A stretch of 11,256 bases of DNA, taken from positions 1-11,256 of the forward strand of contig CALJVD010000159.1 of NCBI GenBank assembly GCA_937974825.1. Direction: 5' to 3'. A model generated the notes under the pieces. That model worked only from the letters and a program-made list of their open reading frames with translations, was not told where the DNA came from and did not search any database. The position numbers and the translations under genes are program-made. Source of the DNA: an uncultured Oceanospirillaceae bacterium. Lineage in GTDB: Bacteria > Pseudomonadota > Gammaproteobacteria > Pseudomonadales > Oceanobacteraceae. This document shows, in pieces, positions 1 to 6,309 of this stretch. Every line of letters begins with the position of its first letter. Positions within the stretch are counted from its first letter, which is position 1.

Positions 1-930
1 TTTCAGTTTTTTTCTTTACGTAACGACAAAAAAGCCGTTACTTTGCTGGCCGATCATGTCTTGCAGAGACATTATTCAGACATAGATAACCGCAATCCGG
101 AGCGTTACTTAGAAATGTTTCGTGCCATCTGTCGAAGACAGGCAAAGCTGATATGCCAGTGGATGAATGTTGGCTTTGTTCATGGCGTAATGAATACAGA
201 CAACATGTTGGTCAGTGGCGAAGGGATTGATTATGGTCCTTGTGCTTTTTTAGAAAGCTATCACCCAGAAACTGTGTTTAGCTCGATCGACCGCCAAGGT
301 CGTTATGCCTATGGAAATCAGGCAGCCATGGCGCAATGGAACCTGTCGCGTTTGGCAGAATGTCTTCTGTTTTTATTTGACAGCGATGAGAAAGTCGCCA
401 TAGAAAAGGCTAAAACGGTATTAGATGAGTTTGCTGAGTTCTATTTAGACAACCACCATCTAAGCAACAGCCGTAAGCTTGGCTTTAATCAGGCCACCAG
501 CAAAGAATTAGTCGATGATATTTTGCATTGGTTAACACTGAACAAGTTAGATTACACCTTGTTTTGGCACAGACTGGGCAAGCATCTTGAAAGCATGTCT
601 GCTGACGCTTTATTACAAGAGTTCAGCATCACCGACGTACAGCAAAAAGATGATTTTAGTGCATGGTTTACGCGCTGGCAGAAGGCTTTAGACACTGGCA
701 ATTGTCGCTCTACTGCCAGTGTTACTATGCAGCAGAGCAATCCAGTATTTATTCCGCGCAACCATAGAGTAGTTGAAGCGATAGAGGCAGCTGAAGAGAA
801 TAACTTTCAGCCGCTCAAGCGGTTACTAAAAGCGTTAGAAACGCCTTACTTAGAACAAGAGTCTTTAGCTGACCTAATGTTGCCCGCTAAAGACTCTGAG
901 CGTGTTACTCGTACATTTTGTGGTACTTAA
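1..930 (+). CDS. selO: SelO (YdiU) protein adenylyltransferase, 5'-truncated
   Basis: C-terminal 309 residues of a SelO-family pseudokinase, which transfers AMP from ATP to Ser/Thr/Tyr of target proteins and is linked to redox stress in E. coli. The reading frame is open from base 1, so the start lies outside the window; the family is usually about 480-490 residues, so roughly the first 170-180 are missing. Visible active site: HGVMNTDN followed by IDYGP. The Asp of NTDN (codon 199-201) matches the catalytic Asp of Pseudomonas SelO. The next Asn and the Asp of IDYGP, ten residues after the catalytic Asp, match the metal ligands with exactly the known spacing. The protein ends TRTFCGT: Cys is third from the end, where animal SelO carries selenocysteine. 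The first TTG in frame (43) is not a start, because homology continues upstream of it. The stop faces the stop of the NfeD-like gene across one base. Confidence 0.95.
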   Translation, partial: FQFFSLRNDKKAVTLLADHVLQRHYSDIDNRNPERYLEMFRAICRRQAKLICQWMNVGFVHGVMNTDNMLVSGEGIDYGPCAFLESYHPETVFSSIDRQGRYAYGNQAAMAQWNLSRLAECLLFLFDSDEKVAIEKAKTVLDEFAEFYLDNHHLSNSRKLGFNQATSKELVDDILHWLTLNKLDYTLFWHRLGKHLESMSADALLQEFSITDVQQKDDFSAWFTRWQKALDTGNCRSTASVTMQQSNPVFIPRNHRVVEAIEAAEENNFQPLKRLLKALETPYLEQESLADLMLPAKDSERVTRTFCGT

Positions 931-931
931 G

Positions 932-1390
932 TTACTGTTCTTTTGCTTCAACCCAAAGAACACCAACATCTACTTTTACTACCTGTACTAACGTTCCTTT
1001 GTTAATGGGCTGTTGGCTTTTTAGTTTCCAGCGTACGCCGGAATACATGTGCTCGGTTAAACCTTGCATGTCCACATCGCCCTGTACAACAAATGGGTCT
1101 GAAGCAAAATCATTATTAATTTTTTTGCTGCCATTTTTGTTTTGAATGCGATGTAACGGTTTCCATAACACCACCGCTAAAATAGAGGTTAGGATGGCAT
1201 TACTCCATAAGGCTGCATCCATAGTACTTGGCAACAAACCAAAGAGCATGGCTAAACCAGACACCAATAATGATATTCCTAAGAACATCAAAATAAAGGT
1301 ACCAAACCCAAACAGTGCCATATCTGCAATTAGCGCGGCAATACCAACCGCGATCAGTACATCGGGCAAGTTTTCAACCAACCAAGACAT
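932..1390 (-). CDS. NfeD-like membrane protein (YbbJ type)
   Basis: Protein of 152 residues with three hydrophobic segments near residues 9-28, 30-52 and 62-77, then a soluble domain (about 97-150) shaped like the NfeD C-terminal OB fold: Gly-rich turns, a VRWKLKS strand, INKGTLVQVVKVDVGVLWVE. Short NfeD proteins are the usual partner of SPFH/stomatin proteins and are thought to act with them in inner-membrane microdomains; their molecular activity is not settled. The gene starts one base after the stop of qmcA, so the two are surely co-transcribed and probably translationally coupled. An AAAGG about 9 nt upstream of the ATG, inside the end of qmcA, can serve as Shine-Dalgarno. It lacks the serine-protease domain of long NfeD forms. 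Family assignment is firm from fold pattern plus context; function is inferred. Confidence 0.9.
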   Translation of the reverse strand: MSWLVENLPDVLIAVGIAALIADMALFGFGTFILMFLGISLLVSGLAMLFGLLPSTMDAALWSNAILTSILAVVLWKPLHRIQNKNGSKKINNDFASDPFVVQGDVDMQGLTEHMYSGVRWKLKSQQPINKGTLVQVVKVDVGVLWVEAKEQ

Positions 1391-1391
1391 A

Positions 1392-2333
1392 TTAATCAGC
1401 CTTTGTATTAATCTTATTAATGATCGCCATAGATTGCGCCACTAGACTGCTGGCATCGGTGGCGTTATCTGGTAGAAGAATAACAGAAGATTCTTTGGCA
1501 ATAGCATGCTTAGCTTCAATCGCTTTACTGGCTAAGTCTAACTGAATCGCTTTTTGACCCGATTCGGTATTCGCTTCTAAACCAACTTGTCGTATTGCTT
1601 CAGCCTGAGCGGCAGCAACAGCTAATATAGCTTGCGCCTCACCTTCTGCTTTTAATACTTGTTCAGTTTTATCGGCTTCTGCTGCTAGCACTCGAGATTG
1701 CTTTTGACCTTCTGCAACGTTAATAGCGGATTGACGATCACCTTCCGACTCTAGAATTTGAGCACGTTTTACACGCTCGGCTTTCATTTGCGCTTCCATC
1801 GCTTCCATGACCGATTTTGGCGGGGTAATGTCTTTTATTTCATAACGCAGTACCTGAATACCCCACGGCTCTGCTGCTTCATTTATCGCTGCAACAATGT
1901 TGTTGTTTAACATGCTGCGTTCTTCAAAGGTACGGTCTAATTCTAATTTACCGAGCTCAGAACGCATTGTTGTTTGTGCCAGTTGTATAACAGCAAAGAC
2001 GTAGTCATCAACACCGTAGGTTGCTTTGTAAGGATCGAGTACTCGGAAATATAAAACACCATCGACAGATAATGTGATGTTGTCACGAGTAATAGCCGAT
2101 TGACTGGGTACGTCGACCGCTACTTCTTTTAAGTTTCGATTAGCGGCAATGTAATCAATAAACGGAATAATAAAGTTTAACCCCGCTTCTTTGGTTGAGT
2201 GGTATTTGCCAAAACGTTCTACCACTAACGCACTGTTTTGCGGGACAAAAATAATGCTTTTTTTCAGTAATACAATACTGAAAACCAGCGCTAAAATTTG
2301 TACCACATTAATAAATTCAAAACCCTGTTCCAT
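1392..2333 (-). CDS. qmcA: SPFH/stomatin-like membrane protein, QmcA type
   Basis: Protein of 313 residues (E. coli QmcA has 305). Order of parts: N-terminal membrane anchor (about 6-24), SPFH/band-7 domain (about 27-185, with VPQNSALVVERFGKY, the DGVLYFRVLDPYKATYGV strand region and EIKDITPP), then an Ala/Glu-rich coiled coil (about 175-250) and a C-terminal tail. Such proteins oligomerise into rings in the inner membrane and organise or control membrane proteases (FtsH with HflKC is the known case). The frame extends upstream to 2378, but I choose the ATG at 2333: it has AAGGAA six bases upstream, it places the membrane anchor at the N-terminus as in homologues, and the extra 15 residues lack family features. 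It is the first gene of a two-gene unit with the NfeD-like gene and is divergent from the hydrolase gene. Confidence 0.93.
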   Translation of the reverse strand: MEQGFEFINVVQILALVFSIVLLKKSIIFVPQNSALVVERFGKYHSTKEAGLNFIIPFIDYIAANRNLKEVAVDVPSQSAITRDNITLSVDGVLYFRVLDPYKATYGVDDYVFAVIQLAQTTMRSELGKLELDRTFEERSMLNNNIVAAINEAAEPWGIQVLRYEIKDITPPKSVMEAMEAQMKAERVKRAQILESEGDRQSAINVAEGQKQSRVLAAEADKTEQVLKAEGEAQAILAVAAAQAEAIRQVGLEANTESGQKAIQLDLASKAIEAKHAIAKESSVILLPDNATDASSLVAQSMAIINKINTKAD

Positions 2334-2339
2334 ATTTAG

Positions 2340-2345
2340 TTCCTT
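2340..2345 (-). promoter_or_regulatory. Shine-Dalgarno deciding the qmcA start
   Basis: On the minus strand this reads AAGGAA, six bases before the ATG at 2333. The upstream in-frame start near 2378 has nothing comparable, so this site supports the shorter protein. Confidence 0.75.
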
Positions 2346-2489
2346 AAGCAAGTGTTTGTATACATAGTAGCTTAGCACGTACGCGCGCTTTACCTGCCAC
2401 TCTTTTTAATTATTCTGGCGCAAATGTCCCTTAACATTCTCCATTACTTACCACACAATCGGCCTTTCAATATTGACTGGGTAATAATA

Positions 2490-3410
2490 ATGCTAAAAAC
2501 AACCTGGAGCGCAGTACGTCATTCTTTCTCTGGTGAAGTGGGTGCTATTCCTCTTGCCACTTTGCAACAACGTTATGAATATCCCGACTCTTGTTATATA
2601 GACTTGCAAGGAATGAAGGTGCATTACCGTGATACTAATAATACAGGTAACGACAACGCACCTGTTCTTATCATGCTGCACGGTATCTTTGCTTCATTAC
2701 ATACTTGGGAAGGCTGGACTGACATTCTCAGTCCACACTTTCGCCTTATCAGTATCGACAATCCAAATTTTGGATTAACCGGCAGCCACCCAGAGGGAAT
2801 TAAAAAGCACTTATACAGTGATTTTCTTAATGAGTTTACCGATGCCTTAGGGTTACAAAAAGTGCATATTGCCGGTAATTCTTTAGGCGGTTGGATGAGC
2901 TGGGAATTTGCTGCACGCTTCCCTAACAAAGTAGAAAAGGTAATTTTGCTCGATAGCGCTGGTTTTTTCTTTGTTCCACCAGCCATTTTAATCAGTATGG
3001 GACTTCCAGGGGCAGGGTGGATAACAGCCCATACTCCGTTACCCAGAAAGCTTTTTAGAGCGGTCACAGCGACCACTTACAGCGATAAACGTAAATTAAG
3101 TCGTGAGGTTATTAACCGCTACTACGATCTACTATTACGCCCAGGTAACCGTCAAGCTGGTGCAAAAATTCTTGCTTATGTTCGTAACCGCGGTGGGTTT
3201 AATAAGAAACTATTAAAAGATGTTAAGCAACCTGTGCTTATTATGTGGGGCAAAGACGATAAATGGATTCCGCCATCTCACGCTAACTTATTTAAAAAAT
3301 CCCTGCCGCAGGCTCAAGTGATTATGTATGACCACTGCGGACATATGCCCATGGAAGAGCTACCAGAGCAAAGTGCTGCTGATGCTTTGGCTTTTTTACA
3401 AGCTTCTTAA
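2490..3410 (+). CDS. alpha/beta-fold hydrolase
   Basis: An alpha/beta hydrolase of 306 residues (328 if started at the upstream in-frame ATG, 2424). Numbered from 2424, the motifs are: oxyanion-region LHGIFA (85-90), nucleophile elbow GNSLGG with Ser153, WGKDD with Asp279 as acid, and GHMPMEELP with His307 as base. The N-terminal block IPLATLQQRY..PDSCYIDLQGMKVHYRD resembles a group of proteobacterial esterase/lipase-like hydrolases; a cap domain lies at about 180-265. Substrate cannot be told from sequence; an ester of a lipid or small molecule is possible. There is no signal peptide; the first residues after the 2490 start (MLKTTWSAVRHSF) are basic and amphipathic. Neither start has a good Shine-Dalgarno; I prefer 2490 because the 22 extra residues look unlike the family. 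It stands alone, divergent from qmcA. Confidence 0.88.
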   Translation: MLKTTWSAVRHSFSGEVGAIPLATLQQRYEYPDSCYIDLQGMKVHYRDTNNTGNDNAPVLIMLHGIFASLHTWEGWTDILSPHFRLISIDNPNFGLTGSHPEGIKKHLYSDFLNEFTDALGLQKVHIAGNSLGGWMSWEFAARFPNKVEKVILLDSAGFFFVPPAILISMGLPGAGWITAHTPLPRKLFRAVTATTYSDKRKLSREVINRYYDLLLRPGNRQAGAKILAYVRNRGGFNKKLLKDVKQPVLIMWGKDDKWIPPSHANLFKKSLPQAQVIMYDHCGHMPMEELPEQSAADALAFLQAS

Positions 3411-3424
3411 CCGCTAGCCCAGCT

Positions 3425-3448
3425 AGGTGGTATTAACCACTACCACCT
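3425..3448 (+). terminator. hairpin after hydrolase gene, possible terminator
   Basis: AGGTGGTA and TACCACCT form a perfect 8-bp stem with an 8-nt loop, followed by only TTT. A competing 5-bp hairpin (GTGGT/ACCAC, 3427-3440) uses the same bases. It lies 15 nt after the hydrolase stop, so ending that transcript is the simplest role, but the U-run is weak. It could also belong to a long leader of the copper receptor gene. Confidence 0.45.
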
Positions 3449-3452
3449 TTAG

Positions 3453-3471
3453 GCGCACTTACCAAGTGCGC
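3453..3471 (+). repeat. second perfect hairpin upstream of oprC
   Basis: GCGCACTT, three loop bases, AAGTGCGC: a perfect 8-bp GC-rich stem starting five bases after the previous hairpin. No U-run follows. It may act with the first hairpin as a tandem transcription end, as a palindromic protein-binding site, or as a leader structure of oprC. The remaining 3472-3590 holds no clear promoter that I can name. Confidence 0.5.
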
Positions 3472-3576
3472 TGACCTTTAAAGCTACCTAACCCTACCCC
3501 GTAATGGGTGTGACACTTTGCCACATTCTTAACAAGGGCTGTGTTTGTTACATTGTCTGCAATGAAATTTGATATT

Positions 3577-3582
3577 GCGGAG
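3577..3582 (+). promoter_or_regulatory. oprC ribosome binding site
   Basis: GCGGAG eight bases before the ATG at 3591 supports that start, which also gives a clean signal peptide. Confidence 0.6.
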
Positions 3583-3590
3583 CATAGTCA

Positions 3591-5612
3591 ATGCACAAAA
3601 ACTCAATACGCCCTTTAGTACTAGCGATATTCGCAGCCACGGCAATGCCTGCTTTGGCTGACCATACCGAACTAGACCCACTGGTAGTAACAGCGCCCGG
3701 CATGTCTGAAGCGCTAAAGGTAACTACCGACCCTAAGGCCCCACGCCAGCCCATTCCCGCCAGCGATGGTGCTGATTTATTAAAAAACATTCCCGGCTTC
3801 TCGGTTATTCGTAAAGGCGGTACCGATGGCGACCCAGTGTTTCGTGGCATGGCGGCGTCTCGTTTAAGTATTTTATTAGACGGTGAAGCTATTTTAGGTG
3901 GCTGTGGCAGTCGTATGGACCCACCGACGGCCTATGTTTTCCCTGAAGCTTACGAAAGCGTAACCATTCTAAAGGGGCCGCAATCAGTCAAGCATGGTTC
4001 AGGGAGTAGTGCTGGGGTAGTAATGTTCGAACGTGCAACACCTGAGTTCTACGACAAACCAGTACACGGTTACGCCAGTTTAATGGGTGGCAGCTTTGGC
4101 CGTAATGACCAAGTCGCTCAAATTCAAGCCGGTGGCGAAAAAGGTTATATCGAATTGGGCGGTACACGCTCAGATATGGACAACTACAAAGACGGTAATG
4201 GCAATAAAGTTCACTCGGCCTACCAACGTTGGAGCACGAACGCTGCGTTAGGTTGGACACCCGACCTAGATACTAAAATAGAACTTACCGCTGCAACCAG
4301 TGATGGGGAAGCACGCTACGCTGACCGTGGTATGGACGGATCTGAATTTAAGCGCACCAACCTTGGCCTAAGCTTCCAGAAGTCTGAAATATCTCCCTTA
4401 GTCGCAGAGGTAAAGGCTAAGGTGTATCGTAACTATGTTGACCACGTAATGGATAACTACAGCTTACGTACAACCCCACTAGACAATAATGGCAACCCTG
4501 ACCCACGAGCAATGAACCCTGACCGTGAAACTATCGGTGCAAACTTGGGTACCACTCTAAGGCTCAGCGAACACCTTACCATGGACTCTGGAATTGATTA
4601 CCAACAAAATGAGCACTCTGATCGTATGGGACCTGGTGTTAACGCTTATAAAAGCAAAGCGCGTGAAGACAATATGCGCTTTAAAACAGCCGGCTTCTAT
4701 ACCGAAATGCACTACCACTTCCCAGATGAGCACGGTGTTTTTGCTGGCCTTCGTATTAACAAAGACGAAGCCGAAGATTTACGCACAAACACGAATACCA
4801 GTGGCGAAACCGATACCAACTGGTTAACCAGTGGTTTCCTGCGTTACGAACATCAGTTAGACCCTACTAACCGTGCCTATGCCGGTGTGGGTTACAGCGA
4901 ACGTGCTGCTGACTACTGGGAGCGTACCCGTAACCCAGACGGTAAAATGCCGATGGCGCCATCACGCATCAGTACCTTTGAGGTAAACCCTGAAAAAGTG
5001 ACTCAGTTAGATATTGGTGTGATTCATGAAGGTAAAGAACTAAGAGGTTCGGTGTCGGCGTTCTACGCTTACCATGAGGACTACATTCTGATTGAACAAG
5101 TTGGCATGGGGAACATGAGTGGCGTGGACGCACGTAATATTCGTGCCACCAGTTACGGTACCGAAGCCGACATTAGCTGGCAGTTTGCCCATCACTGGAA
5201 TACTGATGCTACGGTAAGCTTGGTGCGCGGCAAGAACAAAACCGACAACCGTGCGTTAGGACAGATGCCTGCGCATGAATTTCGCATGGGCTTAACCTAC
5301 GACAACGGTGTTTGGTCTTCTGGCGCACTGGCACGTTTTGTAAACAGTCAAAGCCATGTAGCCATTGGCCAAGGTAACATTGTTGGTCAAGACATTGGTG
5401 AGACTTCAGGCTTTGCCGTGTTCTCTTTAAATGCGGGCTACCGTGCTACTGAACAGTTAGTGTTTACTGCCGGTATCGATAACATCTTCGATAGAAACTA
5501 CGCTGAACACTTATCTAAGGGCGATGCCAACGTATTAGGCTACGCCTTGCAAGAAGCACGGGTGAACGAATTAGGACGTAACTTTTGGCTAAAAGCCCAA
5601 TACAAGTTCTGA
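3591..5612 (+). CDS. oprC: TonB-dependent copper receptor, OprC/NosA family
   Basis: Outer-membrane TonB-dependent receptor of 673 residues. Signal peptide 1-23 (cleavage after PALA), a TonB-box-like LDPLVVTA at about 28-35, plug domain about 50-150 (DGADLLKNIPGFSVIRKGG, FRGMAASRLSILLDG, YESVTILKGPQSVKHG), then the beta-barrel ending in aromatic Phe (QYKF), as expected for outer-membrane insertion by BAM. Family marker: GGCGSRMDPPTAYVFPEAY. The copper ligands known from the P. aeruginosa OprC structure (CxxxM plus HxM) appear as Cys105/Met109 in the plug and His285/Met287 in the barrel, so copper binding is likely retained. OprC/NosA import copper when it is scarce or feed copper enzymes such as nitrous oxide reductase. 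No copper exporter, chaperone or regulator gene adjoins it: it is a single-gene unit between hairpins. Copper family call is firm; physiological use is inferred. Confidence 0.95.
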   Translation: MHKNSIRPLVLAIFAATAMPALADHTELDPLVVTAPGMSEALKVTTDPKAPRQPIPASDGADLLKNIPGFSVIRKGGTDGDPVFRGMAASRLSILLDGEAILGGCGSRMDPPTAYVFPEAYESVTILKGPQSVKHGSGSSAGVVMFERATPEFYDKPVHGYASLMGGSFGRNDQVAQIQAGGEKGYIELGGTRSDMDNYKDGNGNKVHSAYQRWSTNAALGWTPDLDTKIELTAATSDGEARYADRGMDGSEFKRTNLGLSFQKSEISPLVAEVKAKVYRNYVDHVMDNYSLRTTPLDNNGNPDPRAMNPDRETIGANLGTTLRLSEHLTMDSGIDYQQNEHSDRMGPGVNAYKSKAREDNMRFKTAGFYTEMHYHFPDEHGVFAGLRINKDEAEDLRTNTNTSGETDTNWLTSGFLRYEHQLDPTNRAYAGVGYSERAADYWERTRNPDGKMPMAPSRISTFEVNPEKVTQLDIGVIHEGKELRGSVSAFYAYHEDYILIEQVGMGNMSGVDARNIRATSYGTEADISWQFAHHWNTDATVSLVRGKNKTDNRALGQMPAHEFRMGLTYDNGVWSSGALARFVNSQSHVAIGQGNIVGQDIGETSGFAVFSLNAGYRATEQLVFTAGIDNIFDRNYAEHLSKGDANVLGYALQEARVNELGRNFWLKAQYKF

Positions 5613-5634
5613 TAAACCTGTTTAGCTTAAGTCG

Positions 5635-5651
5635 CCCCTTCTGCAGAGGGG
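5635..5651 (+). terminator. short GC hairpin after oprC, weak terminator candidate
   Basis: CCCCT pairs with AGGGG, plus one T-G pair, around a 5-nt loop, 22 nt past the oprC stop. There is no U-run after it, so intrinsic termination is doubtful. The stem abuts the long inverted repeat that follows and shares its last base, so the two may compete. Confidence 0.35.
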
Positions 5652-5731
5652 GGCATTCTAAGTGGAGTGAAAGCATTGAAGCGATTCTCTCAGTCATTGC
5701 CTAAAATCTTTTCACTTCACTTAGAATGTTC
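5651..5731 (+). repeat. long imperfect palindrome (about 19-22 bp arms) downstream of oprC
   Basis: Arm 5654-5672 (CATTCTAAGTGGAGTGAAA) pairs with 5710-5728 over 19 positions; the only irregularity is one G-T pair (5665/5717). Adding two further G-T pairs and a G-C extends the arms to 5651-5672 and 5710-5731. The loop is 37 nt (5673-5709). As RNA read from the plus strand every position pairs (G-U allowed); from the minus strand the inner G-T becomes a C-A mismatch, which slightly favours function in the oprC 3' untranslated region. Possibilities: 3'-end stabiliser or terminator of oprC, a processed small RNA, or a REP/MITE-like palindromic repeat. I see no second copy in the window and no target duplication at its edges. 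Confidence 0.7.
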
Positions 5732-5746
5732 GCATAGCGTATTTCG

Positions 5747-5777
5747 CCCTCATTAAAATAAACATCCTTAATGAGGG
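5747..5777. terminator. 10-bp inverted repeat between convergent genes
   Basis: CCCTCATTAA and TTAATGAGGG pair perfectly around an 11-nt loop. It ends 7 bases beyond the stop of the minus-strand GNAT gene and lies in the gap where oprC and that gene converge, so a bidirectional transcription end is likely. Neither side has a strong U-run, so the call is tentative. Confidence 0.5.
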
Positions 5778-5784
5778 GTAACAG

Positions 5785-6309
5785 CTACTTAGCCAAAACA
5801 CTCCAAACGGCTAAGTCTATATTTTCATTTTGAAACTCTAACTGCTCCGGCAAACACCCTTCATACTCAAAGCCTAAGGCTTCTAGTAATTGGATATGGC
5901 GCTGAAAATCAGGGCGCAAACGCATTTCTAGTCTATGTAGGCCAAGATTTTTAAAGCAAAAATCTTTAATGGCTGATACCACAACGCTAAGGCCATCTAG
6001 ATCTATTTCATCGGACAGTTCCCATTGAATATAGGCACTTCTTTGCAGCCAATTAATATGTTGAATACTAATACGAGCCACTAGCTTATCTTCAGAGTTT
6101 TCCACCATCCAAAATGCTGCTTCACGCGCATCGAAGCGTTGCACCATTTGACGGAATTCGTCATCAACCTGCGCTTCAAAATACATCGGCAAGCGTGGAA
6201 TGTGCGCGCTAACCTCTGGCACTTGTAACAGTGTTTGCAAAATCGTTCGGTCGCTATCGGCCACTGGAAGACGTAATAAATAGTCACCGGCAATAAAATT
6301 CCAGTTCAT
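5785..6309 (-). CDS. GNAT (RimJ/RimL-like) acetyltransferase family protein, degenerate cofactor loop
   Basis: 174 residues with the GNAT layout of the RimJ/RimL type: N-terminal LRLPVADSDR, central strands FWMVENSEDKLVARISIQHI and AYIQWELSDE, helix SAIKDFCFKNLGLHRLEMRL, then LLEALGFEYEGCLPE. Active members move acetyl from acetyl-CoA to an amine, often a protein N-terminus. Here the pyrophosphate-binding loop, normally Q/RxxGxG/A, reads EIDLDGLS (101-108), so it is not canonical, and the usual Asn before the LLEKLGF motif is missing (RPDFQRHIQ). Catalysis is therefore uncertain. The ATG overlaps the stop of the upstream GNAT gene as TAATG, and AAGGAG (6318-6323, minus strand) lies eight bases ahead, so translation is coupled but also has its own strong ribosome site. 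It is the last gene of the dnaB-side array. Confidence 0.85.
   Translation of the reverse strand: MNWNFIAGDYLLRLPVADSDRTILQTLLQVPEVSAHIPRLPMYFEAQVDDEFRQMVQRFDAREAAFWMVENSEDKLVARISIQHINWLQRSAYIQWELSDEIDLDGLSVVVSAIKDFCFKNLGLHRLEMRLRPDFQRHIQLLEALGFEYEGCLPEQLEFQNENIDLAVWSVLAK

Noticed and set aside
2334..2378. N-terminal extension of QmcA (extra 15 residues) from a start at 2378.
   Set aside because: The ATG at 2333 has a good Shine-Dalgarno and puts the membrane anchor at the N-terminus; the extension has no family features.
2624..3076. Long open frame of 150 codons on the strand opposite the hydrolase gene.
   Set aside because: Antisense shadow: the plus strand shows complete hydrolase motifs and the antisense protein resembles no family.
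3545..3576. Possible oprC promoter (TTGTTA with TTTGAT or GATATT) and a GCAAT/ATTGC inverted repeat at 3559-3578.
   Set aside because: Spacing or -10 quality is poor in either pairing, the start site would fall on or after the ribosome site, and the 5-bp arms are too short; not enough to call a promoter or a metal-responsive operator.
3988..4260. 90-codon open frame opposite the oprC plug/barrel region.
   Set aside because: Antisense shadow of a firmly identified receptor gene; no ribosome site or recognisable domain.
5667..5756. Possible 29-codon ORF from a GTG inside the long palindrome downstream of oprC, encoding a short basic peptide.
   Set aside because: No convincing ribosome site, a GTG start, and its sequence is largely dictated by the inverted repeat arms; chance is the simpler explanation.
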